From JAJFJD01 sp965228695 (GTDB lineage: Bacteria; Pseudomonadota; Alphaproteobacteria; UBA8366): a DNA stretch of 64,000 nucleotides. This document shows, in pieces, positions 8,271-16,274 of this stretch (positions are counted from its first letter, which is position 1; the number at the start of each line of letters is the position of its first letter). The DNA is taken from NCBI GenBank assembly GCA_965228695.1, contig CBDDIB010000002.1:434001-498000 (forward strand), in the 5' to 3' direction. The translations under genes were made by a program, and so were the position numbers. Below the pieces are notes generated by a model, which made no database searches, was not told the origin of the DNA, and was given only the letters and a program-made list of their open reading frames with translations.

Positions 8271-8876
8271 ATGCAGCTATCAGTGAATGGAAAACAGCTC
8301 GATATCGGGAGCTCTTTAAAGGAGCATATCGAGCGTCAAGTCCCCGTAATCGTCGAGAAATATTTCGTCGATCCGACGGATGCGAGCGTGACGATTTCGA
8401 AAGAAGGATCGTCATTCCGCACCGATGTCGCGGTCCATGTCGGCAAGGGCATCATGGTGCAAGGGCACGCCATGTCAGGCGATGCCTATGGTTCCTTCGA
8501 CGAAGCGTTGGAACATGTCGGCAAACGGCTGCGGCGCTATAAACGGCGGCTTCGCGACCATCACCGGCGACAGGGCGGCAAGGAAGAGCGGTTTACGGCT
8601 GCACAGTATGTGCTGGCGCCGGAAAACGAAGAGATACCGGAAACGGACTCCGGCGACGTCGGCGAAGCCACGGAAAACGGCGATCAGCCGGTCATCATTG
8701 CGGAGATGCAGACCGATATTGAGACACTCACCGTCAGTGACGCGGTAATGCGGATGGACCTCGCTAATCTACCGGCGATGTTGTTCCGGAACCACGCGAA
8801 CGGGGCGCTGAACATGGTGTATGTGCGCCGCGACGGCAATATCGGATGGATTGACCCGCAGGAAAATACGTCCTAG
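8271..8876 (+). CDS. hpf: Long-form ribosome hibernation promoting factor HPF
   Basis: 201 residues from the ATG at 8271, preceded by a GCAAGGACC ribosome site. An upstream in-frame start at 8124 would add 49 residues unlike the family and is rejected. The N-terminal domain (MQLSVNGKQLDIGSSLKEHI, then FRTDVAVHVGKGIMVQG and LEHVGKRLRRYKRRLRDHH) is the S30AE fold that occupies the decoding channel. The C-terminal domain (VSDAVMRMDLANLPAMLFRN, VVYVRRDGNIGWIDP-type ending) is the dimerisation domain of long HPF that makes 100S ribosomes. It acts in the cytoplasm in stationary phase. Confidence 0.93.
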   Translation: MQLSVNGKQLDIGSSLKEHIERQVPVIVEKYFVDPTDASVTISKEGSSFRTDVAVHVGKGIMVQGHAMSGDAYGSFDEALEHVGKRLRRYKRRLRDHHRRQGGKEERFTAAQYVLAPENEEIPETDSGDVGEATENGDQPVIIAEMQTDIETLTVSDAVMRMDLANLPAMLFRNHANGALNMVYVRRDGNIGWIDPQENTS

Positions 8877-8911
8877 GGATTTACCGCGGTACAAGCGCGG
8901 AAGGGGTACCG

Positions 8912-9376
8912 ATGGATATCGTTAATCTGCTTTCGACCGACGGGGTGATTGCCAAGCTGCACGCCACGTCGAAAAAGCAGTCGTTACAGGAACTGGCGAA
9001 ACATGCCTCGGCCATCACCGGCCTGCATGAACGGACCGTCTTCGACGTGTTGTTGGAGCGGGAACGGTTGGGCACCACCGGTGTCGGTAACGGAATCGCG
9101 ATTCCGCACGGCAAACTGCCGGGCATCGACCGTCTCTACGGCCTGTTCGCGCGGTTGGAAACACCGATCGACTTCGAATCGATCGACGAACAGCCCGTCG
9201 ACTTGATTTTCATGCTGCTGGCGCCGGAAGACGCGGGCGCCGATCACCTGAAGGCGCTGGCGCGGGTATCGCGGCTGCTGCGCGACAAGACGATGTGCGA
9301 AAAATTGCGCGGGTCCGACAATGCCGAAGCGCTGTTCGCGCTGCTGACCGAAACGGCAACGAGCCACGCCGCTTAA
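8912..9376 (+). CDS. ptsN: Nitrogen-regulatory PTS EIIA component PtsN
   Basis: 154 residues, EIIA-Ntr fold. The phosphorylated histidine is His66 in GNGIAIPHGKLPG, the family active-site motif, preceded by LLERERLGTTGVG and followed by VDLIFMLLAPEDAGADHLKALARVSRLLR. It accepts phosphate from NPr in the regulatory PTS that couples nitrogen and carbon status to potassium transport, the stringent response or cell-cycle control. It lies 35 bases after hpf, in the conserved rpoN-hpf-ptsN order. PtsP and NPr are not in the window. Confidence 0.95.
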   Translation: MDIVNLLSTDGVIAKLHATSKKQSLQELAKHASAITGLHERTVFDVLLERERLGTTGVGNGIAIPHGKLPGIDRLYGLFARLETPIDFESIDEQPVDLIFMLLAPEDAGADHLKALARVSRLLRDKTMCEKLRGSDNAEALFALLTETATSHAA

Positions 9377-9418
9377 GCGCGACCCGGTCGTTCTATCCCG
9401 AACGAAATTTTGTGAGAG

Positions 9419-9658
9419 CTAGTGCACGCTGACGGTGTAGTAGCTGTGCTCGTGCGCCGCGACGATGGCCGCATCGAAATCATCCGCCACGGCGATCTGA
9501 CGGCCGTCGGCCGTGTTCACCGCGAAGACCAACTCGTCCGCAAGCATGATCGGCCGCACATACGCGAGGTCGTCCGCGCCAAGCTGGGCCAAATCGTTCT
9601 GCGAGATATCGCGAAGCTTTTCGACGTTAACCATCACCAATGTCTCCTGTTGCGACAT
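9419..9658 (-). CDS. DUF1150 family small protein
   Basis: 79 residues. The translation (LAQLGADDLAYVRPIM, then NTADGRQIAVADDFDAAIVAAHEH) matches the short DUF1150 family, found almost only in alphaproteobacteria and habitually next to small heat-shock genes. The start ATG overlaps the hsp20 stop in a TAATG arrangement, so it is translationally coupled to hsp20 and should be heat-induced with it. Function unknown. Confidence 0.85.
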   Translation of the reverse strand: MSQQETLVMVNVEKLRDISQNDLAQLGADDLAYVRPIMLADELVFAVNTADGRQIAVADDFDAAIVAAHEHSYYTVSVH

Positions 9659-10122
9659 TAGCGAGATTCTAAATCCAGCTTGGTTGCCGATTCCTTAACG
9701 CCGGAACGCTTCTGGGAACGGATTTCTACCCGGCGGACCCGCGTATCGGGGGACGGCCGCGTAACATCGATGTGCAACAGGCCGTTGTCCAATTCGGCGC
9801 CGACAACCTCGATCCCGTCGGCCAGCACGAAAGCGCGCTGGAACTGCCGCGCGGCGATACCCCGATGCAGGAAGACGCGCTGGCTGTCGTCCTGTTGCCG
9901 GTTGCCGTGGATAACCAGCTGATTATCCGCGATTTCCACCGTCAAATCGTCTTCGGAGAAACCGGCGACGGCAAGACTGATGCGGAGATGGTTCTCCCCG
10001 ACCTGTTCAATATTGTAGGGCGGGTAACCGTCGGCGGCTTTCTTGGAGATTTGATCGAGCGTGCGCTCGAAATGGTCGAACCCAAGCAGCAGCGGACTGT
10101 CGAATACGGACATGCGGGGCAT
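9658..10122 (-). CDS. Hsp20/IbpA-type small heat-shock chaperone
   Basis: 154 residues, ATP-independent holdase that binds unfolding proteins in the cytoplasm. The N-terminal segment MPRMSVFDSPLLLGFDHFERTLDQI resembles IbpA. The alpha-crystallin domain spans about residues 35-125 (YNIEQVGENHLRISLAVAGFSEDDL, then NGLLHIDVTRP). The ribosome site AGGAGG lies 11 bases upstream of the ATG at 10122 and is predicted to be masked by the thermometer hairpin described separately. A second in-frame ATG occurs three codons in. First gene of the hsp20-DUF1150 operon. Confidence 0.93.
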   Translation of the reverse strand: MPRMSVFDSPLLLGFDHFERTLDQISKKAADGYPPYNIEQVGENHLRISLAVAGFSEDDLTVEIADNQLVIHGNRQQDDSQRVFLHRGIAARQFQRAFVLADGIEVVGAELDNGLLHIDVTRPSPDTRVRRVEIRSQKRSGVKESATKLDLESR

Positions 10123-10180
10123 GGCGCAGCTTCCTCCTCTTTCGCATGAGCGAGTAGCCGGGGCGCCTGAAAGCGCCTGG
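10123..10180 (-). promoter_or_regulatory. ROSE-like RNA thermometer in the hsp20 leader
   Basis: In the mRNA, CUCGCUC lies just upstream of GAGGAG (the Shine-Dalgarno) and can pair with it as CUC/GAG plus CUC/GAG with one G bulged out. A UCGCU opposite AGGA with an unpaired G is the hallmark of ROSE elements (U[U/C]GCU). A separate strong hairpin (GGCGC-UUUCAG-GCGCC, 10162-10177) sits 5' of it, as in other ROSE leaders. Position upstream of a small heat-shock gene fits the family. Folded by hand. Confidence 0.6.
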
Positions 10181-10240
10181 AACTACCGGACCCGGCAACC
10201 GGCATCCGGCGCGACGGACCAGTATCCCGACGCCTCTTGC

Positions 10241-10269
10241 ATATGGGAGGTAGGCCCGGCCGGTTCAAG
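10241..10269 (-). promoter_or_regulatory. Candidate RpoH (sigma-32) promoter for hsp20
   Basis: On the minus strand CTTGAA (10264-10269) is followed after 16 bases by CCCATAT (10241-10247), close to the heat-shock sigma consensus CTTGAA-N-CCCATNT. Transcription would start near 10234, giving a leader of about 110 nt that holds the ROSE-like element. Confidence 0.55.
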
Positions 10270-10285
10270 CGGCCCTGTTCCAGCG

Positions 10286-11707
10286 CTAGCCCTGCAGCAG
10301 TTTGGTCAATTCCCGGATCGGCCGGCTGTCCAGGTCCAAGATCGCGTCGCGCAACGCCGCCGCCCGATCCTCGGACACCGCCAGCGTGGCGTTGGCCATG
10401 AATTTCTCCGCGATGGCGTCGCCGTCGAGCGCCCGGTCGCCCGCACCGCTGTTCATCCGGACATGGCTGGTCAACTCCTCGCCGCTGCGCGTCGTCACCG
10501 CCACGCCACCGGAAAAATAGGTCGGGAATTCGGATTGCGGGTCGGCCACACACTCGACCAAGCGCGACAGGCGAAGGATTTCCGCGTCCCGCAGCGCCGC
10601 GTCCTTCAGCTCGGCCAGCCCGAATTTGCCGCGCGCCAGGCAGCCGGCGACCACGAACTGGGCGCTGAACTTGGCGTCGTATTCGTTCGCCGGTTCCTTC
10701 TTGTTGGCGATCGGTTCGGTCACGATCGGCAAGGTGTCTTCGGCCACGAAGGCGCGGATCCCGACGATATCCTCGGGCGCGAAGCTCTTCCGGTTGTACA
10801 GCTCGATCGCGGCGTCGGCGCAGCCATGGATGAAATGGCAGACCGGATAGGGTTTGATCGCCACGTTGGGGATTTCCCAACTCTCGCCGAGCCCTTCGGT
10901 GATGACCGCGTAGTCGACTTTCGCTTCCAGGTCCTGCAGATGCGTGTGGAACAGCCCGTAGCGGCCTTCGTAGACTCGCTCGGGCGCTTCGAAGCCATGC
11001 TGCGCCAGACGCGCCGAGGTGATGCCGCCGACAGCCGCCCAGCCGGGATGCAGGCGTTTGGTCCAGGCGCCAGACTCGAGAAAGACCTGGATCGCCGCCG
11101 CCGTGCTGCCGGAAACGCCCTGCGCCGCGACCAATTGATCCAGATCGAGGCCGTAGAGCCGCCCGGCGGACAGCGCCGAGGCGAAATGCGCGACGATGCC
11201 GGTCGCGTGGAACCCGACGTGATGGAACCCGCCGTCGACCGACGCGCCGATCCGGATGCCCGTTTCCATGCCGATGGCATAGGCGGTCAGGAAATCCTTG
11301 CCGCTCGCGTCCAACTGTTCCGCGACGCCCAAGGCCGCCGGCAGGCAGGCCACGCTGGCATGCAGCAGCCCGGTCATATGCGTGTCGTCGAAATCGAGGC
11401 CGTGGATCAGCACGCCGTTCATCATCACCGCGTCGCGCAAGGCCAACGGCCGGTCCGAGCCGATCACCGTGCAATTGCCGGGCCCGTCGGACAATGCCTC
11501 GACGCCCGACTTCACGCGTTCCGCAAACGGATAGGTCGTGGACGCCAGCGCGATGCCCAGCGAATCGAGGATGAGATACTTGCCCCGCTCGCGAACCGCT
11601 TCGGGGATATCGTCGTAGGACAGGGATTGCGCAAATCGCGCCAATCCACGTGATGGCGCCTCCGTCAATGCATCCGCCGATTCCGAGAGTCTTGCCGCGC
11701 CGCTCAT
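10286..11707 (-). CDS. MmgE/PrpD family protein (2-methylcitrate dehydratase-like)
   Basis: 473 residues from the ATG at 11707. Family traits seen: RGLARFAQSLSYDDIPEAV at the N terminus, GNCTVIGSDRPLALRDAVMMNG, HGLDFDDTHMTGLLHASV and HPGWAAVGGITSARLAQHGF, then YEGRYGLFHTHL. MmgE/PrpD members include 2-methylcitrate dehydratase, aconitate decarboxylase and iminodisuccinate epimerase. No prpB or prpC lies nearby, so the substrate cannot be assigned and may not be methylcitrate. Its 3' end lies upstream of the hsp20 promoter region. The gene stands alone. Confidence 0.85.
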   Translation of the reverse strand: MSGAARLSESADALTEAPSRGLARFAQSLSYDDIPEAVRERGKYLILDSLGIALASTTYPFAERVKSGVEALSDGPGNCTVIGSDRPLALRDAVMMNGVLIHGLDFDDTHMTGLLHASVACLPAALGVAEQLDASGKDFLTAYAIGMETGIRIGASVDGGFHHVGFHATGIVAHFASALSAGRLYGLDLDQLVAAQGVSGSTAAAIQVFLESGAWTKRLHPGWAAVGGITSARLAQHGFEAPERVYEGRYGLFHTHLQDLEAKVDYAVITEGLGESWEIPNVAIKPYPVCHFIHGCADAAIELYNRKSFAPEDIVGIRAFVAEDTLPIVTEPIANKKEPANEYDAKFSAQFVVAGCLARGKFGLAELKDAALRDAEILRLSRLVECVADPQSEFPTYFSGGVAVTTRSGEELTSHVRMNSGAGDRALDGDAIAEKFMANATLAVSEDRAAALRDAILDLDSRPIRELTKLLQG

Positions 11708-11825
11708 GCTTGATCCTCCAGATTCCTTAGCTTGCCGTCGTCACGCTGACGGCAAGTTTACAGGAAATGGAGATCGGCTTCATCTCGGCCAAACGGGGCC
11801 GTGGACGTCCACCAACGACGGCGGC

Positions 11826-12098
11826 TTATCGAAGGTAACGGACCGGGCGCGGAAGGTCCTCGGGCCATTTGTCCAAGACCATGCCGGACGGCCAGGCGAC
11901 CGAGGCTTGCGACGCCCCATTCGGGCCGCGGATGCCGAAGCGGCCGCCGAAGGCATCGTCGCTCTGCGTGGCCTTCACGGGGCCGATGCCGAGTCCCGGC
12001 GATTTAAAGGGCTGACCCTCGTAGACCCAGCAGGTCAGCGAAAAGACCGTCAACACGGTGGCGGCGGCGAAAGTGGCGGCGATGTTCAATTGCTTCAT
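11826..12098 (-). CDS. Small exported or membrane-anchored hypothetical protein
   Basis: 90 residues from the ATG at 12098, which has a GGGAGCG ribosome site; the longer open frame up to 12248 has no such site and a proline- and serine-rich translation, so I reject it. The N terminus (MKQLNIAATFAAATVLTVFSLTCWVYEG) is a hydrophobic segment, either an uncleaved anchor or a signal peptide. The remainder is short, with GGRFGIRGPNGASQASVAWPSGMVLDKWP. I recognise no family. It lies between MmgE/PrpD and the divergent AtuA-like gene. Confidence 0.5.
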   Translation of the reverse strand: MKQLNIAATFAAATVLTVFSLTCWVYEGQPFKSPGLGIGPVKATQSDDAFGGRFGIRGPNGASQASVAWPSGMVLDKWPEDLPRPVRYLR

Positions 12099-12310
12099 GA
12101 CACGCTCCCAAGTCGCTGGATGCGACGGCGAGCATGATGCCGGGGCGTCAAGGCGGGAGAAGGGAGGATTCAGGGTAAATCTTGGGAGAGAATCGGGCGA
12201 TTCCGTGACCCCATAACCTATTGATATTGAACACATATAGCATGACATGCGACTGTCGGCTATGGTTAACGCACGGATCGATTCCAGAATCCCCCACCAG
12301 GAGGCAGACC

Positions 12311-13675
12311 ATGCCGGAAATGCGCATGATGGCGACCACGGGAATGCTCGGCTACGGCTATACCGAAGAAGCGTTTCGCCGCGGTTTGGAGCAGAAACCC
12401 GATTTCATCGCCGCGGACGGCGGGTCGATGGACCCCGGTCCCTATTACCTGGGCGAAGGCATCCCCTTCGTCTCGCGCAAGGCGATGAAGCGCGACCTCG
12501 CCCTCATGATCGAGGCGGGTATCGAACACAACATCCCGGTCCTGGTCGGCTCGGCCGGCGGCGGCGGCAGCGATCCGCAAGTCGCCTTCGTCCGCGAGAT
12601 CGCCGAGGAGGTCGCCCAGGAGAAAGGCCTGTCCTTCCGCATGGCGGTGATCCACGCCGAACAGCCGAAGGATTTCATCAAGAAGAAGATCGGCGAAGGC
12701 AAGGTCGCGCCGCTCGGCCCGATCGGCGACCTTACCGACGAAGACGTGGACGAAACGCACCGCGTGGTCGGCATGATGGGCGTGGAGCCGTTCCAGAAAG
12801 CGCTGGAGGACGGCGCGCAGGTGGTGATCGCCGGGCGCGCCACGGACGCGTCGATCTATTCGGCGATCCCGCTGATGCGCGGCTACGATCCCGGCCTGGT
12901 CTGGCATCTCGCCAAGATCATCGAATGCGCGGGCCAGGTGACGACGCCGCGTCCCGGCCAGGATTGCGTACTCGGCACGCTGGCCGACGATCATTTCCTG
13001 GTCGAGCCGGGGCATCCCGACAAACGCTGCACGCGGATGCGAATCGCCGCGCATACGCTCTACGAGAACCCCAGCCCCTATCACCTGGTCGAGCCGGACG
13101 GGACGCTGGTCACCACCGAGTCCGAATACGAACAGATCGATCCCCGCGTCGTTCGGGTGCGCGGCAGCCGCTTCGAGGCCTCCAACCGCTACACCGTGAA
13201 GCTGGAAGGGGTGAAGGAGACCGGCTACCGCACCGTGTTCATCGCCGGCGTGCGCGACCCGGTGCTGATCGCCGGGATCGACGGCTTCATCGAATCGTGT
13301 CACGAACGGGTGGCGGGCGAGATGGCGAACCTGGGCGTCGGCCGCGACAGCTACACGCTGAATATCCGCGTCTACGGCAAGGACGCGACGATGGGCGTGC
13401 GCGAGCCGGTGAAACACACCGCGTCGCACGAGATCGGCGTGCTGGTCGACGTGCTCGCCGACGACGAGGACACCAGCAAGGCGGTCATGGCGAAATGCCG
13501 GTACGCCCTGCTGCACACGGATTTCCCGGGCCGCAAATGCATTTCGGGCAATCTGGCGATCCCATTCTCGCCCTCCGACATGCCGGTCGGCATGACCTAC
13601 GGCTTCAACGTCTGGCATACGATGGAACTGGACGACCCGCTGGCGCCCTTCCCCATCGAAATGGTCGACGTATAG
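12311..13675 (+). CDS. AtuA-like acyclic terpene utilisation family protein (DUF1446)
   Basis: 454 residues from the ATG at 12311 with a clear AGGAGG six bases upstream; longer starts lack a ribosome site. Visible family features are DFIAADGGSMDPGPYYLG near residue 30, VLVGSAGGGGSDPQ with its glycine run, VVIAGRATDASIYSAIP, and the C-terminal NLAIPFSPSDM. AtuA is needed for citronellol and geraniol catabolism in Pseudomonas, but its reaction is not defined, and most homologues work on other substrates. The DUF4387 protein follows after 10 bases, a well-known partner that is sometimes fused to this family, so the two probably form one complex. Confidence 0.75.
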   Translation: MPEMRMMATTGMLGYGYTEEAFRRGLEQKPDFIAADGGSMDPGPYYLGEGIPFVSRKAMKRDLALMIEAGIEHNIPVLVGSAGGGGSDPQVAFVREIAEEVAQEKGLSFRMAVIHAEQPKDFIKKKIGEGKVAPLGPIGDLTDEDVDETHRVVGMMGVEPFQKALEDGAQVVIAGRATDASIYSAIPLMRGYDPGLVWHLAKIIECAGQVTTPRPGQDCVLGTLADDHFLVEPGHPDKRCTRMRIAAHTLYENPSPYHLVEPDGTLVTTESEYEQIDPRVVRVRGSRFEASNRYTVKLEGVKETGYRTVFIAGVRDPVLIAGIDGFIESCHERVAGEMANLGVGRDSYTLNIRVYGKDATMGVREPVKHTASHEIGVLVDVLADDEDTSKAVMAKCRYALLHTDFPGRKCISGNLAIPFSPSDMPVGMTYGFNVWHTMELDDPLAPFPIEMVDV

Positions 13676-13685
13676 GAGGCGGGAT

Positions 13686-13997
13686 ATGGCGAGATTGGTC
13701 GATCTGGCGCAGGTGCTGCGCTCGAAGAACGCGGGCGCGCTGCTGTGCACGCTCGACATGATGTTCGAGGACGAGGCGACCTACCGGCGGGTCCTCGACA
13801 GCGGCGCGATCAACGTGCAGCGCATCGCCGAGCTGTATGGGATATCCGACAACGAGGTGTCGATCATTCCCTATGACGTCGCCTACGCGATCAAAGTCAC
13901 GATCCCGCGGCTGGCCCGGTCGGGCGACCCGGAGGATTCGGACATCTACGGCGCGCAACAGCATGCGCCACTGCTCGATATCGAAATTCCGGACTGA
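13686..13997 (+). CDS. DUF4387 family protein, partner of the AtuA-like protein
   Basis: 103 residues. The sequence (LVDLAQVLRSKNAGALLCTLDMMFEDEATYRRVLDSGAI, then YDVAYAIKVTIPR and ending DIYGAQQHAPLLDIEIP) matches DUF4387, which occurs as a separate small subunit or as the C-terminal domain of AtuA-type proteins. The ribosome site AGGAGGCGGGAT begins at the stop codon of the upstream gene, so translation is coupled. Function unknown. Confidence 0.8.
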   Translation: MARLVDLAQVLRSKNAGALLCTLDMMFEDEATYRRVLDSGAINVQRIAELYGISDNEVSIIPYDVAYAIKVTIPRLARSGDPEDSDIYGAQQHAPLLDIEIPD

Positions 13998-14023
13998 CCT
14001 TCCGGACGCCGGCATCAAGACCC

Positions 14024-14061
14024 GTCATTACCGCAAAAGCGCACAGTTGTGCGGGAATGAC
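14024..14061. repeat. REP-like palindrome (GTCATT...GGGAATGAC)
   Basis: GTCATTACCGC at 14024-14034 is the inverted partner of GCGGGAATGAC at 14051-14061, a degenerate copy of the GTCATTCCCGC...GCGGGAATGAC element widespread between genes in alphaproteobacteria. A related copy is at 28258-28324. Confidence 0.6.
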
Positions 14062-14152
14062 ATTTGAGTATGAACTCGCATCCGTCGCTTGACGATAACG
14101 GTCGACCGGTCCATCTCTGACCTAAGAAACCAACTGCACGGGATGGAACTCA

Positions 14153-14872
14153 ATGGCGGCACCGGAGATCAAGGCGCTTACCTTCGACGTATTCGGCACG
14201 GTGGTGGACTGGCGCGGCAGCGTCGCGCGCGAGGCCGAGAGTTTCTTCGCCGAGCACGGCATCAAGGGCGTCGACCCGGTGGAGTTCGCGGTGGAATGGC
14301 GCAAGCTGTACAACCCGTCGATGGAACGCGTGCGCAGTGGCGAAATCCCGTTCACCAAACTCGACGTGCTGCACCGGATGAATCTGGACGAGTTGTTGCG
14401 CCGCTACGACATCGGCGGCCTCGCCGAGGACGACATCGACCACCTGAACCGCGCCTGGCACCGCCTGACGCCATGGCCCGATTCGGTCGAGGGGCTGACC
14501 CGCCTGAAACAGCGCTTCATCATCGCGACCCAGTCGAACGGCAACATCGCGCTGATGGTCAACATGGCGAAGAACGCCGGGCTGCCGTGGGACGTGATCC
14601 TGGGGTCCGAGGTGGTGCGCCACTACAAGCCCTGCCCCGACGCTTACATCAACTGCGCCGACGCGCTCGGCCTGCCGCCGGAAAGCTGCATGATGACCGC
14701 GGCGCACAACAACGACCTGGTCGCCGCCAGCCAGCAGGGCTTCCGCACCGCCTTCGTCCTGCGCCCGGCCGAACATGGCCCGGATCAGGCGACCGACACC
14801 AAGGCCGAGCACGACTTCGACTACGTCGCCGACAGCTTCACCGACCTCGCCGACCAGTTGGGCTGCCCGTAG
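14153..14872 (+). CDS. Haloacid dehalogenase type II (HAD superfamily)
   Basis: 239 residues. Motif I is KALTFDVFGTVVDWRGS, with the nucleophile Asp and, as in L-2-haloacid dehalogenases, FGTVVDW rather than the phosphatase DGT pattern. Motif II is ATQSNGNIALMV (Ser, Asn), and motif III/IV is VVRHYKPCPDAYINCADALG with the Lys. AAHNNDLVAASQQGFRTAFVLRP closes the fold. The family releases halide from 2-haloalkanoates, but many members have other substrates. Upstream and downstream are repeat-rich spacers, so it is probably a single-gene unit. Confidence 0.85.
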   Translation: MAAPEIKALTFDVFGTVVDWRGSVAREAESFFAEHGIKGVDPVEFAVEWRKLYNPSMERVRSGEIPFTKLDVLHRMNLDELLRRYDIGGLAEDDIDHLNRAWHRLTPWPDSVEGLTRLKQRFIIATQSNGNIALMVNMAKNAGLPWDVILGSEVVRHYKPCPDAYINCADALGLPPESCMMTAAHNNDLVAASQQGFRTAFVLRPAEHGPDQATDTKAEHDFDYVADSFTDLADQLGCP

Positions 14873-14904
14873 GACCGAACAGTCGCGCCTGCTTCAGACA
14901 TATG

Positions 14905-14964
14905 CTTCGACAGGCTCAGCATGAGGCGTTACCTCAAAGCGCCCTCATCCTGAGTTTGTCGAAG
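14905..14964. repeat. Interspersed inverted repeat (CTTCGACAGGCTCAG...)
   Basis: CTTCGACAGGCTCAGCATGAGG at 14905-14926 is inverted as CCTCATCCTGAGTTTGTCGAAG at 14943-14964, forming a large hairpin between the convergent genes at 14872 and 15058. The same unit recurs at 28217-28406. It is the common CTTCGACAAGCTCAGGATGAG repeat of alphaproteobacterial genomes. Confidence 0.7.
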
Positions 14965-15057
14965 GATCGTTACGGGCGCTGAAACCGGCGAAGGCTGGAT
15001 TCTCGCGTCCGCAGGAATAACATCGCCAGCGGAATCCATGCGACGGACCCGCCGGCC

Positions 15058-16203
15058 CTATTCCAGCGTTTCCAGCAGGCGAATCCACATCTTGGCGCGC
15101 GGTTCCAGCGAGGAGAAGTAGATCTGCTCGTTCTGCGCATGGGCACCGAGGCCGTCCGCGCCGAGGCCGTCCAGCGTGGGAATGCCGAGCGCGGCGGTGA
15201 AGCAGCCGTCGCTGCCGCCGCCGGTATGCATGTCCTCCAGCTCGAAGCCGATCTCGGCGCACAATCCCTTGGCATGGTCGAACAGCGACTGAATGCCTTC
15301 GTCCTTCTCGTAGGGCGGGCGGTTGATGCCGCCGGTGATTTCAAGCTTCACATCCGGGTTCTCCGCCGTGAGCCCGAGGATCTTGGCCTCGTATTCCGCC
15401 GCCAATTCCGGCGTCGGCACCCGCAGATCGATTTCCGCGTAGCATTCATGCGAGATCACGTTGACGCCGGAGCCGCCCTTCACGATGCCCACATTGGTCG
15501 TCACGCCCAGGTCGTAGTCGGTCATGCCGTCGATCGCGAGGATGACGCGCGCCATTTCCTGAATCGCGCTGCGGCCGTCCTGATGGCGCGAACCGGAATG
15601 CGCGGCGACACCGTGCGTCCGCGCCTCGAAGCGGCCGACGCCCTTGCGCCCGGTGACGATCTTGCCGCCCTCGCGCGCCGGTTCGGTGACCAGCACGTAT
15701 TTATGCTTCTTCGCCTCTTCCTCGATCAGCGCGCGCGACGTGGGGCTGCCGATCTCTTCCTCGGGGATGTACATGAAGGTCACCGGCAGCGGCGTCTGTT
15801 TCCCCATCCGCACCAAATGCTGGTACGCGTAATAGGCAAGATAGGCGCCCGCCTTCATGTCGTAGATCCCGGGGCCGTAAACCGAATCGCCCTCGCGCCG
15901 CCACGGGTTGTAGTCTTCCTTGCTGCCGATCGGATGCACGGTGTCGAGATGGCTGAGCACCAGAATGCCCGGCCCGTCACCGCCCCACGGCGTCCGCGTG
16001 CGCAGGATATCGCCGAACCCGTCGCGGCCGGGCGTGCGATCGATCGTCGCCCCCAACGCCTTCATGCTCTCCTCGACCTCGTCGACGAGAATGTTGACCG
16101 CGTCGCCCTCGTATGTGGGCGTCTCGATTTCGACCCATTTCTGAATCCCGTCGAGGATTTCCTGCGGATCGACCTTAGGAATATTGGAACTGCGTTCGGG
16201 CAT
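15058..16203 (-). CDS. M20 family metallopeptidase (carboxypeptidase G2/ArgE-like)
   Basis: 381 residues from the ATG at 16203. Zinc ligands are visible in order: LVLSHLDTVHPIG (His, Asp), GPGIYDMKAGAYLAYYA (bridging Asp), EEEIGSPTSR (general-base and ligand Glu), and near the C terminus GADGLGAHAQNE with the last His. A dimerisation-domain histidine lies in HGVAAHSGSRHQ. The family removes C-terminal glutamate or deacylates amino acids; the exact substrate is not readable. It is convergent with the haloacid dehalogenase and lies downstream of the lipoprotein gene. Confidence 0.88.
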   Translation of the reverse strand: MPERSSNIPKVDPQEILDGIQKWVEIETPTYEGDAVNILVDEVEESMKALGATIDRTPGRDGFGDILRTRTPWGGDGPGILVLSHLDTVHPIGSKEDYNPWRREGDSVYGPGIYDMKAGAYLAYYAYQHLVRMGKQTPLPVTFMYIPEEEIGSPTSRALIEEEAKKHKYVLVTEPAREGGKIVTGRKGVGRFEARTHGVAAHSGSRHQDGRSAIQEMARVILAIDGMTDYDLGVTTNVGIVKGGSGVNVISHECYAEIDLRVPTPELAAEYEAKILGLTAENPDVKLEITGGINRPPYEKDEGIQSLFDHAKGLCAEIGFELEDMHTGGGSDGCFTAALGIPTLDGLGADGLGAHAQNEQIYFSSLEPRAKMWIRLLETLE

Positions 16204-16274
16204 CGTGCGCTCCCTTGCCGGATTCGCCGGTTGGCTGAATTTCTGTTTTGGAGGTCGCGGCGGTGGTTACGTGT

